Source: Dipteris shenzhenensis
Taxonomy: Eukaryota > Polypodiophyta > Polypodiopsida > Gleicheniales
Length of the DNA: 64,000 nucleotides
Reading direction: 5' to 3' (one strand)
Assembly: GCA_047967505.1 (NCBI GenBank)
Contig: CM106538.1
The notes beneath the pieces are model-generated. The model was not told the DNA's origin and did not search any database. It saw only the letters and a list, made by a program, of their open reading frames with translations. Position numbers and translations under genes: made by a program. This document shows, in pieces, positions 32,350 to 42,942 of this stretch. Position 1 is the stretch's first letter. Each line of letters opens with the position of its first letter.

Positions 32350-32795
32350 AATTTAATTGGATATTGAGCTCTTGCTTTCATTCATCCATCTGGCCTTTCG
32401 ACCTTCTAATTTGGGCTGATTGCACGACGACTTGATACTCGCTTCATCGAAGAGAATCTCAAACTTAGCACTGTGTAACTAGTGCCTGCATGTTTTCAAA
32501 GTATGGATAATAGCATAGAGTTCTTTCTCATATGTTGACTAGTTTTCCTGAGCTTGGTCTAGTTTTGTGCTTTCAAAAGCAACGAGGCATCCATCCTAGA
32601 TCAACAAAGCACCCATAGTTCTACCATTTGTATCACTTTCAAGTAAGAAAGGTTTAGTAGAATCAACAACTTTCAAAATTGGAGTAGTGGCTATCAATTG
32701 CTCAATAAGCTGAAAACTTCTTTCAAGCTCCCTCAGTGTAGGTAAAGATTCTTAGCACCAAATCAGCCCAATTTAGAGCAGCAATGGGATTCTTA
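32350..32795 (-). pseudogene. Gypsy RNase H relic (minus strand)
   Basis: The minus-strand translation gives AFQLIEQLIATTPILKVVDS, KPFLLESDTNGRTMGALL, CLVAFESTKLDQAQEN and YEKELYAIIHTLKTCRH. This matches the RT-RNase H junction of Ty3/gypsy elements (L..AP.L..PD..KPF...CDAS...G..L and YEKELLA.V.A...WRHYL). Stops are present. It is a different lineage from the chromovirus at 11540. No LTRs were found around it. Confidence 0.7.
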
Positions 32796-32796
32796 G

Positions 32797-33589
32797 GTGC
32801 GTTGTATAATTATAAGTATATAGTTAAAAGGACACAACCGGCCACACAATAAACAACCCCCCAAAAAAATCCTCCCCGCCCCTGCCCCCACCCCCCAAAA
32901 AAAGCGGAAAAAATATTTTTTTAGGTATGTGTACCGTATTGTATGGAATATACTTTCTTTCGTATGGAAAATTCGATATGGTATGCATACAGAGCTACCC
33001 TAATGGGGAGTGTTGTTCAAGACCTTGTTGTAGGTTGAGGCTTGTGAAAGTCTTAGAACTAGAGGACTATGCAAATGGTTTTGAGGATAGTAGCTGCATG
33101 GCACCATGCAAGAGGGAACACTAGGTCTTTAGGGGTTGGGCCATTAAGGTCGAAACGGGCACACCCAACTTGTTGGAGCATTGGTTTGATGACTAGTGAG
33201 TGACTCCCCACAGTGGCTCCATTGCATCTATATGGAGCACAACTAGGAGGCATCTAAGCTGTGGTCTACAGTAGGCTGATAATAAGTGGCCTTGATCCCA
33301 CACATGAACCATAGGCCCGAGCCTTGAAGACCCAACCAATCATCCACCATGTCCATTATTTGGCCTTTTATCTAAAGACTAAAGGTCAAAGTGCATATGT
33401 ATATCCACTATTCCTTTTATGTGGGTGTGAAATTAAAACCCTAGAACAAATGGACTGCACTACCAACCGCCCATATGGTGATGCCCTTCCATGGATTGAG
33501 GATTGTCATTGAAATCTCTTGGGAGATGGGGTAGGACTCTCGAGTCTCCAAGTAGTTTCAAGGACCCAAATGTTGTCTGTCAAAAAATG
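32797..33589. other. Intron sequence without recognised features
   Basis: Unassigned; includes C-rich and A-rich tracts around 32865-32920. Confidence 0.45.
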
Positions 33590-33639
33590 CTAGGTTTGGG
33601 GCCCACTTTCTAGAAGAAAGGTGTTGTGAGGGATGGAGC

Positions 33640-33860
33640 CGCTGCAGGGTACGAGCCGCTTACAAGAAGGCTTGGTTGTGGAAAGGGGGGGATGTGAAGG
33701 GATGTTGAAGAGGGTCTGTTTGAGAGGGGGAGGGAGGTGGGCTGGATATTTTGGGGGGTTAGGGCTGGGAGGGCGAGGAACCAAGGTGATGGTGGGAGAG
33801 AGGATGTGGTGGGAAGGATGGGGAACTGAAAGGTGGACTGCGGAAGGGGAATCATAGGGG
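33640..33860 (+). repeat. G-rich, quadruplex-prone tract
   Basis: A run of purine-rich sequence with many GGG and longer groups (for example around 33685-33775: ggggggg, gaggggg, ggaggtggg, ttttggggggtt, ggctgggaggg). On the sense strand of the syntaxin intron it could form G-quadruplexes in DNA or pre-mRNA. The open frames here are composition artefacts. Confidence 0.6.
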
Positions 33861-34400
33861 GATCGAGAAGAGGAGGCAGTGCATGCGGGGTGGCTCTACT
33901 AACTGTTGTGCTGTATCCACACTACACTCATAGGCTCCAAAGGAATAAAAAGTGTCTCGTGTGATGAAGCCTCCGGAGGCCAAGGATCCTCCTGACAACC
34001 TAGAGAAGACACTTTTTTTTGTGGGAGCATGTGCCTCTCACTCCTAGTTTGCTATAACATTTTGGTGCAGCTGTTGTGGACTTGGTGGTAGCTAGCTGGT
34101 CTCTAACTTCCTGTGTCTAACATGCACTTCTCCTGGCATCCTTTGCAGCGTAACATTTTTTTTCCCCTCTACTGTAGTCCAAACTTAGGTGCTTGAGTTA
34201 TCGTAGGGGATTGGACCTAGTCTACATAGGGTGGAACTAGGATGAGGCTAAAGGGGATGCTTGTGGAGAGGGAAGGTCTTTTCCTTTCTCTTGCTTAAAG
34301 AGGGCAACAAGGAAGGACTGGGGTCCACTCGTTGAGGCTGATGGTCACATCATCCCCCTTCTTCAGATCTAGGGGGCCCGAAATCCCTTAGAGTGGGCTG
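33861..34400. other. Intron sequence without recognised features
   Basis: Nothing recognised. Confidence 0.4.
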
Positions 34401-34427
34401 CCCCCCCCCCCCCCCCCCCCCCCCCCC
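34401..34427 (+). repeat. Poly(C) homopolymer, 27 bases
   Basis: Twenty-seven consecutive C followed by further C-rich sequence. Runs of C or G this long are rare and prone to length error in sequencing. Confidence 0.9.
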
Positions 34428-35060
34428 TAACCCTCCTCCCCCTTCAAAATGCGCCAAGAGTTGCCTAGGTGGCACCATGGCAGAGCTGGAATGTGGGAGG
34501 CTGAAGAAGAGCAGAGGCGGGCTAAATAGTTGCGAGCTGCCAAAGTGGGGAATGAGAGAAGAAGCATGGGGAAAAAGGAGGAGTTGGTCAGGAAAGAGGA
34601 GCTGTGTGGCAGGGACATCCTGGACAGGCAGGAAAGGAGGATTGAGGAGGAGGTGGAGGACAGGGCGAAGCTGAGGACAGGCAGATGGGAATGAGCCGGT
34701 GGGAGGTTATTGAGGGTTGGAATTAGTGAAGGAGACCCGTTGAGATTGTTAGCCACATACCTGCCAATCCCCTTCCCCCATGTATAGCTTTCTGATCATG
34801 GCCATTTGTGCATATTATTAGCCATAAGAAAGTTGGATGCAGCCTCAGTTTTGGAAAAGGTATGATATAAGCCTTGTATCTACCATGGATGTCCAAAACT
34901 TGGTCCATGTGCTTATCTCGGGTAGGTAGAGTCCTTGATGACACTGGCTGCCTCTCTGTGTGGCCCTCTGACAACAGAATCTCTCCCATGTAAGAATGGC
35001 TGCAAAGTCCCGCAATAGAGAGAGGCTTGTGGAGAGCAACGACCTATCACCATACATGTG

Positions 35061-35061
<1 letters not shown>
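34428..35061. other. Intron sequence, purine-rich, unassigned
   Basis: GA-rich to about 34740, then ordinary sequence; nothing recognised. Confidence 0.4.
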
Positions 35062-35092
<31 letters not shown>

Positions 35093-35153
35093 CTATGTGT
35101 GTTTATAATAAATAAATAAATAAATAAATAAATAAATATATATATATATATAT
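35062..35153. repeat. Compound microsatellite (AT)n(GT)n(AATA)n(TA)n
   Basis: Consecutive runs of AT, GT (35071-35091), AATA (35107-35137) and TA (to 35153). Confidence 0.9.
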
Positions 35154-36260
35154 AGATATATGTAGCTTACACTGCAAAGGAGAAAGGAGTGGATTTCATC
35201 TTATAGACTTTGGATTGTTGTTTGCCTTGAATCCCATTTCAATACACTCCAGCTTGCTTGACCTCACACATCTTGTATTCCTTTTTATGTTCCAACTTCA
35301 TTTAAGTTTTATCTTCTTCCATTTACATCTATCTACCCTTGAGTGTAGCCCTCTTTCCCAATGTAGCCTGTATGTCTTCAATCATATCAAACTTTCCACT
35401 AGCTTTTGTGTTTAGAAGACATAACAAATCCAGTAGGCTCGAGATTTCTAGTCCTAAGGGGTGGCTATTTCAAGAAGGGAGCTTGCTGTGGGATCCCCTA
35501 AGGATCATTCGGTATTCTGCTTGATGGTGTTGGAGATAGTGCCTATACTCATTTTCATACCCTCTTCAACAGGTCTATCCAGTTGGATTTCCCCCTGTGC
35601 TTGGTTCTGCTCTTGTGATTATATTTCATTGAATTTGTGGATTGATACATGATCCCTTTGTGTTGCTTCTATCGGCAACGACTTCCACATTTTCTGCACT
35701 GTATCTTAAGCTTCCGGGCTTTTGAATTCATGTCTTGCATTGTCCCACTTCAATTGTGTCAGGTCCCCATGTACAGTTTTATTAGCTTGCATGTTGTTCC
35801 ACTTCAATGGTGACAGGTCCCCCATGTACAGATTTATTAGCTTGTAATTTGTGTTGCAGCTCTGTTGTGAATGCACTCGGTGAGTGGATCCTATCTTAGC
35901 AAATGGTGTCTATGTTCTACTACAATAAAGATGCATTAAATGCCTCATCTTTTGACATCCTGTTTATAAATTGTAGCATGCCAGAGAGTTGATTGTCCTG
36001 CATGATTGGGGCTTTGCTATCCTGTTGTAAGTTCTTAGGCGGCTGGTCTTTCTTTTATACTGCAAAATTTGGGGCTTTGACTGGCCATATTTTCTGTTCT
36101 TTTTTAACCTGCCCTTGAGCCCCTCGCGATCCTGTTTCCTATTGTTCTGCTTCTTTGATTGTCCTGGTAAGAGAAGGCAGACCCCAATGGAACTAAAATG
36201 ATGGAATTATAAAAATTGATGAGCTTTAATACTATGACCAATACATTGTGTAGGTGTTTG
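35154..36260. other. Intron sequence; one TTTGGGGC motif
   Basis: No coding feature. A duplicated phrase (cccac/ttccacttcaatggtgtcaggtccc(c)atgtacag) occurs near 35745-35775 and 35800-35835. A single AAATTTGGGGCTTTG motif, like those in the copia leaders, lies near 36066. Confidence 0.45.
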
Positions 36261-36265
36261 AGGGT

Positions 36266-36437
36266 TGAGAGGAGGAGAGCCAGTGGAAGAGAGCAAGAGA
36301 GTAAGAGTAAGAGAGTGACACTCTAGTGCGGGTGTGAAGTGAGAGTGAGCCACACCACAAAACTCACTTATGTTTTATTAGGATTAGGTTTACCCTATCT
36401 TTTAAACAAGGGTTGGCAATGTGCCTTTACCCCAACA
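36266..36437 (-). repeat. 3' LTR of young copia
   Basis: On the minus strand it starts TGTTGGGGTAAAGGCAC and ends CTCCTCTCA; 172 bp. Confidence 0.95.
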
Positions 36438-36447
36438 ACCTCCCACC
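36438..36447 (-). promoter_or_regulatory. Polypurine tract of young copia
   Basis: The minus strand reads GGTGGGAGGT immediately before the 3' LTR. Confidence 0.85.
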
Positions 36448-36542
36448 TAAAGGCCAATGTGCCTAAAGGGGAGAAAAGAATAAAAATTACAGCAATATAC
36501 ATATACAGTTACTGTATACAAGACCATAAAATAAGAATGGTC

Positions 36543-39500
36543 TCATCCTAATCCCATGATGTGGCGACAATGTGCAAACCGCTCTGTAGGCAAGCTCTTA
36601 GTGAGCAAATCTGCAGGATTATCATCAGTATGTACTTTCACAAGCTCAAGTCGCTTGTCTTCCAGTACCTCTCTGATGAAATGATATTTTACTTCTATGT
36701 GCTTGGTCTTTTGATGAAAGACTGGATTCTTTGCCAACATGATAGCACTCTGACTATCACAATGCAAAACTGGCATATCTCCTGTAATGCCCAAATCTCC
36801 CACCAGCCGAGTAAGCCATATTGCTTCCTTGCAAGCCTCAGTGGCAGCAACATATTCAGCTTCTGTGGTTGACAGTGCAACGCATTTCTGCAACCGAGAC
36901 ACCCATGATATAGCACCTCCTGCAAATGTGAAAATATAACCGGTAGTAGACTTCCGGTTATCCGCATTCCCTGCATAGTCTGAATCTGTAAAACCATGCA
37001 CCAATGCATCCTGCCTACCATAGCATATGCACAAGTCTTTGGTACCCTTGAGATACCTCAAGACACCTTTCACTGCTTCCCAATGCCGCTTGCCTGGATT
37101 TGCCATATACCTGCTGATGACTCCCACCGCAAAAGCAATATCCGGACGAGTGGCAACCATGGCATACATCAAAGATCCAACTGCAGATGCATAAGGAACC
37201 TTGGCCATTTCAGCCTTATCATCATCTGATCTGGGGCTGTCCTTACTGCTGAGTTTTAAATGTGGAGGCAACGGGGTACTAATGGACTTCCCCCCCTCCA
37301 TTTTAAACCTCTGCAGTACTTTGTCAATATACTCTTTCTGTGACAGAAACAAAAGTCCCTTGGACCTGTCACGAGTAATACGCATGCCAAGAATATGATT
37401 TGCATCACCCAAGTCTTTCATGTCAAAAGACTTATGCAGTTGTTTCTTCAAAGCACTAATCTCATGCTGAGATTTACTGGCAATAAGCATGTCATCCACA
37501 TATAGAATGAGTAGCATCAAACTGCCATCCTTTGCCCGTTTGGTGTACAAGCAATGATCGGTCTCACACCTATGATACCCTTGGGACTGCATGAAGGCAT
37601 CAAACTTCTTGTACCGTTCCCTTGGCGCCTGCTTGAGTCCATACAAGCTCCTCTTGAGCTTACACACAAGCTGTTCTTTCCCTTTAACAGCATATCCCTC
37701 TGGCTGACTCATATAGATCTCATCATGTAGATCTTCGTGAAGAAAAGCAGTCTTCACATCCATCTGACATAAATCCATGTCCTCATGAGCAACAAGAGCT
37801 AACACTGCTCTCAAAGTAGTCATCTTGACTACCGGGGAAAAAATCTCATCAAAGTCAATGCCCTTCTCCTGCTTAAATCCCTTGGCAACCAATCTGGCCT
37901 TATACCGAGGTAAAGCATTTGAATCCACTTTGACTTTGTAAACCCACTTGCATGGCAAAACCTTTCTGCCCGTAGGTAGCTGCACCAAGTCCCATGTATC
38001 ATTCTGAAGTAGGGAGTCCATTTCTGACTGCATGGCTTTCTCCCACTTCTTTTTCTCTGCTCTTCCCATAGCTTCCTTGAAGCTGGAAGGCTCACCACAA
38101 TCTGTCAGCATGATAAAATCAGCCACATTATTGGCTCCTGGAACAAACCTGGCAGGAGGCCGTTGTGCACGGGTGCTCCTCCTAACAAAATGTTCCGGAT
38201 TAGGCTGCTGTCCAGCCTGTTCTTCATGCATGACGGGTGGCTGTACCACCATATCTGGCTGTGCTACAGCCCCATCTGTTTGCACATCCAGTGGTGCATC
38301 ACTGGCAAAATTATCTGGCTGATTTTCAGCCTGTATACCCTCTTGAACAGGGTGATCTGCAGCAGGCTGCTGTTGCATATGAATGGGCATTCTTTGCTGT
38401 CCAACATCATCATAAATAACCCTCCTGTATTCCACAGGTTGCACGGGTTCCTTGTGTACACTATCTTCTTTAAAGATGACATCATTGCTGCGTATAATCT
38501 TCCGTTTAACGGGATCCCATAACCTGTACCCCATTTCACCTTCGTCACCATAACCCATAAAGATGCATCTGATAGACTTTGGATCCAGTTTGGTGCGTAG
38601 ATCTTTGCGTACATGAGCAAAGCACTCGCAGCCAAATACACGTAAGTGCTTATATAAGGGTGGCTTGCCAGACCACACCTCCTCTGGCACTTTCAACTCC
38701 AAAGCCTTATTTGGTGACCTGTTAATAATGTGAACTGCTGTTTGCACGGCTTCTGCCCAAAAGCCATGGGGTAATGCAGCATAAGACAACATACATCGAA
38801 CCTTTTCTTGAACAGTTCGATTCATCCGCTCACTTGCACCATTTTGAGATGCATTATGAGGGGCTGTGAGTTCCTGTTTGATGCCCTTAGCTTGGCAAAA
38901 CTGCACAAAAGCATGTGATACATACTCACCCCCATTATCGGATCTGAGGCATTTCAGCCTACGACCTGTCCGATTCTCAACCTGAGCGACAAACTTCTTG
39001 AAAGCATCTAAGGCATCTCCCTTATGCTTCAAGAAATAGACCCACACCTTACGTGTGGCATCATCAATGAAAGTAATAAAATATTTTGCACCCCCTAGTG
39101 ATAACTGTGGCATCTCACACAAATCAGTGTGCACTAGATCAAGTGGTGCTCTATTCTGGGGAGGTCTCCTCTTATGAGGAGTCACAGAATGCTTGCCAAA
39201 AATACAATGATCACAAGTAGGCAAATCTGAAAAAGAGAGAGGCGGCAGATAACCCAAACGTGACAGTTCTTGCATTCCTTTAACAGACATGTGTGCCAAC
39301 CGGCTATGCCACAATGAAACCTTTGGCAGCTCGGTTATGGCAACAACATGATTACCCACACTGGAAACATAAAGAGGGTACAAGGTATCACTTTTAAAAC
39401 CCTCAGCCACTACAGTCTGGCCATCAGTAATCACCCATTTGGAATCCCCAAATGTGGTGTGGTAACCACTGTCATCCAATAAGCCAGTGCTAATCAGATT

Positions 39501-40652
39501 TTTCTTGATTTGCGGCACATGGCGAACACCATCAAGCATAAATGACTGTCCATCAGGAAATACTATCTGTATACTGCCAATCCCTGCAATCTGACATGCA
39601 TAGTTGTTCCCAAGATGAACAACTCCATGAGTACCTGTGTAGGAAGTAAACCACTCCCTATGAGGAGTAACATGAAAAGAAGCACCTGAATCCAAGAGCC
39701 AGGTGTGCATGTCATGGCCATCAATAACCAAAGCATGTGCTATTACAGCAGAAGAGCATAAAACATCATGTATGTCACTGTCACTGTCCTCTGCTGCAAC
39801 ATTCACTGCATCCAAGTCATCTGCCTTGGCCTTGCCTTTGCCTTTGCTTGCATTTCCTGCATCCTTTGTTTCAGCCTTCTTGGCTTTCTGATCCCGTATG
39901 AACTTGAAGCACTTCGACTTCACATGTCCCTTCTTGCCACAATAAAAGCATTCAATGTCCTTTTTGCCACGAGACTGACTGCGGGATTTGGACTTACTAG
40001 CAGATCTCCCCTTCTGCTGAGTCCTGCCTCTGTCCTGTACCTGCAAAGCATTTGAAGACTTGCTGCCCGCATTATTCTTCCTGCTCATCTCCTCCATAAG
40101 GAGAGAGCTCTCTACATCAGCATAAATAAGAGTGGCATTTGAGTTTGACAGGGTGGTCTTGAAAGTGTCCCAACTCTCAGGGAGGGTACACAGCAAGAAA
40201 GTAGCCTTGAACTCCTCATCAAGGTTCAACCCCTGTGCAATCAGCTGTGTAAAGATAGCATTGAACTCACTCAAGTGTGAGGTCATAGCTGTACCTTCCT
40301 TCATGCGAAGATCGACCAGCTTCTTCAGCCAATAAACCTTACTGGCTGAGCTCTTTTGGGCATACGATTCTTCTGGTCTTTGCCATAGACCATAAGAGGT
40401 CTTTTCAGCCTGTACATTGAACACAAGAGTGTCTAAAATAGTGAGCATGATAGCTGCCCTCGCGGACAAATCAAGCTCTTCCCAGTCATCAGCTGCCATA
40501 TCAGATGGCTTGACACCCTTCACCCTTATGGGCTTAGCAATCTTCTTTAACAGAAGTACATTCAAGCACTGTTCTGCCCATAATGCATAGTTGTGTGCTC
40601 CTTCCAGTTTCTTTATGTTCAGAATTGAAGAATCACCTCCCCCTGATGCCAT
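36543..40652 (-). CDS. Copia gag-pol polyprotein, 1369 residues, uninterrupted
   Basis: A single frame from ATG at 40652 to the stop at 36543 encodes all copia domains in order. Gag (residues ~1-225) has the N-terminal KLEGAHNYALWAEQ motif. The CCHC knuckle CFYCGKKGHVKSKC is at ~235 (39909-39950). The protease is LLDSGASFHVT (~318). GAG-pre-integrase has LWHSRLAHMS (~440). Integrase (~490-660) has HTDL, RSDNGGEYVS and NGASERMN, so the D-D-E triad is complete. RT (~870-1115) has the catalytic YVDDML (~1049). RNase H (~1200-1340) has TDSDYAG, TTEAEY and CDSQSAI. Two usually conserved RT sites differ: FLHEDL where FLHGDL is usual (the copia at 19027-24825 has FLHGDL), and APRERY where APR.WY is usual. 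Length and gene order are normal for the family. It is transcribed from the element's own 5' LTR, antisense to the host gene. Confidence 0.95.
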   Translation of the reverse strand: MASGGGDSSILNIKKLEGAHNYALWAEQCLNVLLLKKIAKPIRVKGVKPSDMAADDWEELDLSARAAIMLTILDTLVFNVQAEKTSYGLWQRPEESYAQKSSASKVYWLKKLVDLRMKEGTAMTSHLSEFNAIFTQLIAQGLNLDEEFKATFLLCTLPESWDTFKTTLSNSNATLIYADVESSLLMEEMSRKNNAGSKSSNALQVQDRGRTQQKGRSASKSKSRSQSRGKKDIECFYCGKKGHVKSKCFKFIRDQKAKKAETKDAGNASKGKGKAKADDLDAVNVAAEDSDSDIHDVLCSSAVIAHALVIDGHDMHTWLLDSGASFHVTPHREWFTSYTGTHGVVHLGNNYACQIAGIGSIQIVFPDGQSFMLDGVRHVPQIKKNLISTGLLDDSGYHTTFGDSKWVITDGQTVVAEGFKSDTLYPLYVSSVGNHVVAITELPKVSLWHSRLAHMSVKGMQELSRLGYLPPLSFSDLPTCDHCIFGKHSVTPHKRRPPQNRAPLDLVHTDLCEMPQLSLGGAKYFITFIDDATRKVWVYFLKHKGDALDAFKKFVAQVENRTGRRLKCLRSDNGGEYVSHAFVQFCQAKGIKQELTAPHNASQNGASERMNRTVQEKVRCMLSYAALPHGFWAEAVQTAVHIINRSPNKALELKVPEEVWSGKPPLYKHLRVFGCECFAHVRKDLRTKLDPKSIRCIFMGYGDEGEMGYRLWDPVKRKIIRSNDVIFKEDSVHKEPVQPVEYRRVIYDDVGQQRMPIHMQQQPAADHPVQEGIQAENQPDNFASDAPLDVQTDGAVAQPDMVVQPPVMHEEQAGQQPNPEHFVRRSTRAQRPPARFVPGANNVADFIMLTDCGEPSSFKEAMGRAEKKKWEKAMQSEMDSLLQNDTWDLVQLPTGRKVLPCKWVYKVKVDSNALPRYKARLVAKGFKQEKGIDFDEIFSPVVKMTTLRAVLALVAHEDMDLCQMDVKTAFLHEDLHDEIYMSQPEGYAVKGKEQLVCKLKRSLYGLKQAPRERYKKFDAFMQSQGYHRCETDHCLYTKRAKDGSLMLLILYVDDMLIASKSQHEISALKKQLHKSFDMKDLGDANHILGMRITRDRSKGLLFLSQKEYIDKVLQRFKMEGGKSISTPLPPHLKLSSKDSPRSDDDKAEMAKVPYASAVGSLMYAMVATRPDIAFAVGVISRYMANPGKRHWEAVKGVLRYLKGTKDLCICYGRQDALVHGFTDSDYAGNADNRKSTTGYIFTFAGGAISWVSRLQKCVALSTTEAEYVAATEACKEAIWLTRLVGDLGITGDMPVLHCDSQSAIMLAKNPVFHQKTKHIEVKYHFIREVLEDKRLELVKVHTDDNPADLLTKSLPTERFAHCRHIMGLG

Positions 40653-41894
40653 ATCAGATGAGGAAAGTACCTGATTCCCTGGAAGTAAAAAAGGCTAAAT
40701 AAAAGTTCTGATTTCTCAGAAAAAACCTGCTCTATTCTAGAGCCAGAAGCACTTTCAATGGTGCTGTTTTTTACTGTCAGTAAAATCTGCAGCAAAACAG
40801 TAAATGACCCTGCAAATACTGTACTTTCTGACAAACTGTTCTGACTCAAAGAGGCATAAAAAACAGTAATTTCAGACTGCTGCTGCTGCTCAACAAGTGC
40901 TTAACAGTGCACAATCATCTGACAAAAAACCACCAACACTGCTGCAAACACTGCTGTACTGACTGTACTGATCACTTCTCCCACCTCAGATGAGGTCTTG
41001 CACTGAGTTAAATTGCAGAAACCACTTGACTAACACCCCAAAAAAAAACAGTAAATGATCCTTCAGCCTGTCACAAAACCTGCAACAGTAAATGGGATAA
41101 ATCCCAAGCAATCACCCTTATACCAAGGGGAGAAAATTCATCTGAAGATCTTTGTCGGTAACCCAAGTGCTATCAAACAAAGTCTGGGCAAAAGCCCCCT
41201 TGATCTGACACCTGAATCAAGTGGAGAACACCTCAACACTGAGGTAGCATGCAATATGAAATCTCTCTGACACTTGTACCTGACAATGTGCAATGCATAG
41301 ACTGTCCTTGTGTACTCAGTAACAACACAAATCACAAAGTACAGACACCAAGAAGAAAATCTTTTGAGCACTGTCAACGATGGGCAGTTAGGGACCGAGT
41401 AAACTCGATGCGCCCTGACCAAGCGTGGCTCAACTGAGATTTTCAAAGTGTGTACAAAGAATGTGACCTGCAACAAATGTCACCAAATGCACTGCGGAAA
41501 TAAAGCAAATGTGTGCTCCCTGGCTACACACTGCCTCAAGGCATATACTGCAAACACATCGAGGCAAAAGCCCTTTGAAATGGTCACCCAAAACTGAGAA
41601 TTGCACTCAGTAAATGCATAGAAGCTTCTGCAAAACAAGCATCTGACCTTCCTGAATGACAAGTAACTGCACAAACACCACCACTGTGGCACAAGTCACC
41701 TCAAGCGTGAGTGACACGAGAGTACCTGATGTATCTCAACAAATGCACAGTATACTGCTAGAATGCTTCAGGAATATTCCTCTTCCAATCAGAAAATCTG
41801 CTGTACTTCTGTCCCTGCAGAGTACCTGTGTACTATCGGTGCACGCTTCCCCCAAAAAAAGAGTCGAGTTTTTGCAGCAAAAAAAAACTTGCTG

Positions 41895-42275
41895 TACTTC
41901 TGTCCCTGCAGATGAGGCGTCTGTACAGTTGTACGGCAGTCCATACGACTGTACGGACAGTCCGTACGACTGCCTCGAAGCAACTGCGCAGCGTCGCCCT
42001 TGGAGTAGCGCGACGCCCGAAAAAACCAGCTGCTGTACAGCTCTAGCAGCTACTGTGCAGCTGCCTGATGCAGCTCCGCTCTGAAGCTGCGAAATGCGCC
42101 GCCTGCGCTGCCGCCCTGGAGCTGCCCACGAAATGCGCCGCCCTAGCTGCGAAATGCGCCGCCCTAGCAGCCTGCGAAAAGGAAAAACGCCGTCGCTGTA
42201 CCGTCGACCTGTCTAGATCTGTCCGTACGGTCGTACGGACGACGTACGGCCGTACGGATCGGTCCGTACGGAACG
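41895..42275 (-). repeat. GTAC-rich leader array (young copia)
   Basis: About a dozen GTAC tetramers, many as CCGTACGG-type palindromes, lie in two clusters (41915-41975 and 42190-42275), just downstream of the primer site in element orientation. Between the clusters is a repeated gctgcgaaatgcgccgcc motif (about 42085-42170). Confidence 0.8.
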
Positions 42276-42324
42276 GATTTGGTAGGCAGATGAGGCTAGG
42301 GAGAGGAGGTGTGGCTAGGGAGAG

Positions 42325-42336
42325 GCTCTGATACCA
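42325..42336 (-). promoter_or_regulatory. Primer-binding site of young copia
   Basis: The minus strand reads TGGTATCAGAGC, two bases after the 5' LTR. Confidence 0.93.
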
Positions 42337-42338
42337 GT

Positions 42339-42510
42339 TGAGAGGAGGAGAGCCAGTGGAAGAGAGCAAGAGAGTAAGAGTAAGAGAGTGAGACTCTAGT
42401 GCGGGTGTGAAGTGAGAGTGAGCCACACCACAAAACTCACTTATGTTTTATTAGGATTAGGTTTACCCTATCTTTTAAACAAGGGTTGGCAATGTGCCTT
42501 TACCCCAACA
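42339..42510 (-). repeat. 5' LTR of young copia
   Basis: 172 bp, identical to the 3' LTR except for one base. Confidence 0.95.
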
Positions 42511-42859
42511 AGGGTGTCACCAGCCATCAGGGCAGGTCACTGACAGTCTTGTTTTCAGCATTAAGCACCCATCGCTGGGTGTGAGCAAATTCTGCTTCAG
42601 AGGCCTGTTCGGCTTCTTTTGAGGCATAGCTGCCTTTTACTGAAGGCATGGATGGCCTTGATAGCTATGTCCTGCAGTCATGTAGTTATAGTTCTGTCCC
42701 GGTGGACATGCAGATCTGACCCTGGTGAAGTTTATGTCCATGTTTAGGTTTAACGGTTTTTATGATTGCTAGCTGTGGTGCTACCTAAGAAGTATTAGTT
42801 TGGGGTAGAGGATATGTTCTAAACAAGAAGTCTTTGCTTGGATGTAGAGAATTTGGGCT

Positions 42860-42910
42860 ACTTTCCGATGAGCCTTTCCTTCAGTGCAAGCCATAATCAT
42901 CACCTAGTCA

Positions 42911-42942
<32 letters not shown>

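Larger units (their letters stand above)
36266..42510 (-). mobile_element. Young, structurally intact copia retrotransposon
   Basis: Minus strand, 6245 bp. The two LTRs are each 172 bp and differ by one base (c at about 36317 against g in the right copy). A perfect 5-bp target duplication AGGGT flanks it (36261-36265 and 42511-42515). Primer site, 1.67 kb leader, an uninterrupted gag-pol frame and polypurine tract are all present. One difference in 172 bp means a recent insertion. It lies antisense in the syntaxin intron. Two unusual residues in RT (see the CDS) leave its activity uncertain. Confidence 0.96.

Noticed and set aside
33590-33857. Gly/Arg-rich and Pro-rich open frames on both strands
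   Set aside because: They mirror the G-rich composition and have no domain; treated as a composition artefact.
34723-34989. Minus-strand frame with FPTRDKHMDQVLDIHG
   Set aside because: No family pattern recognised; too short to call.
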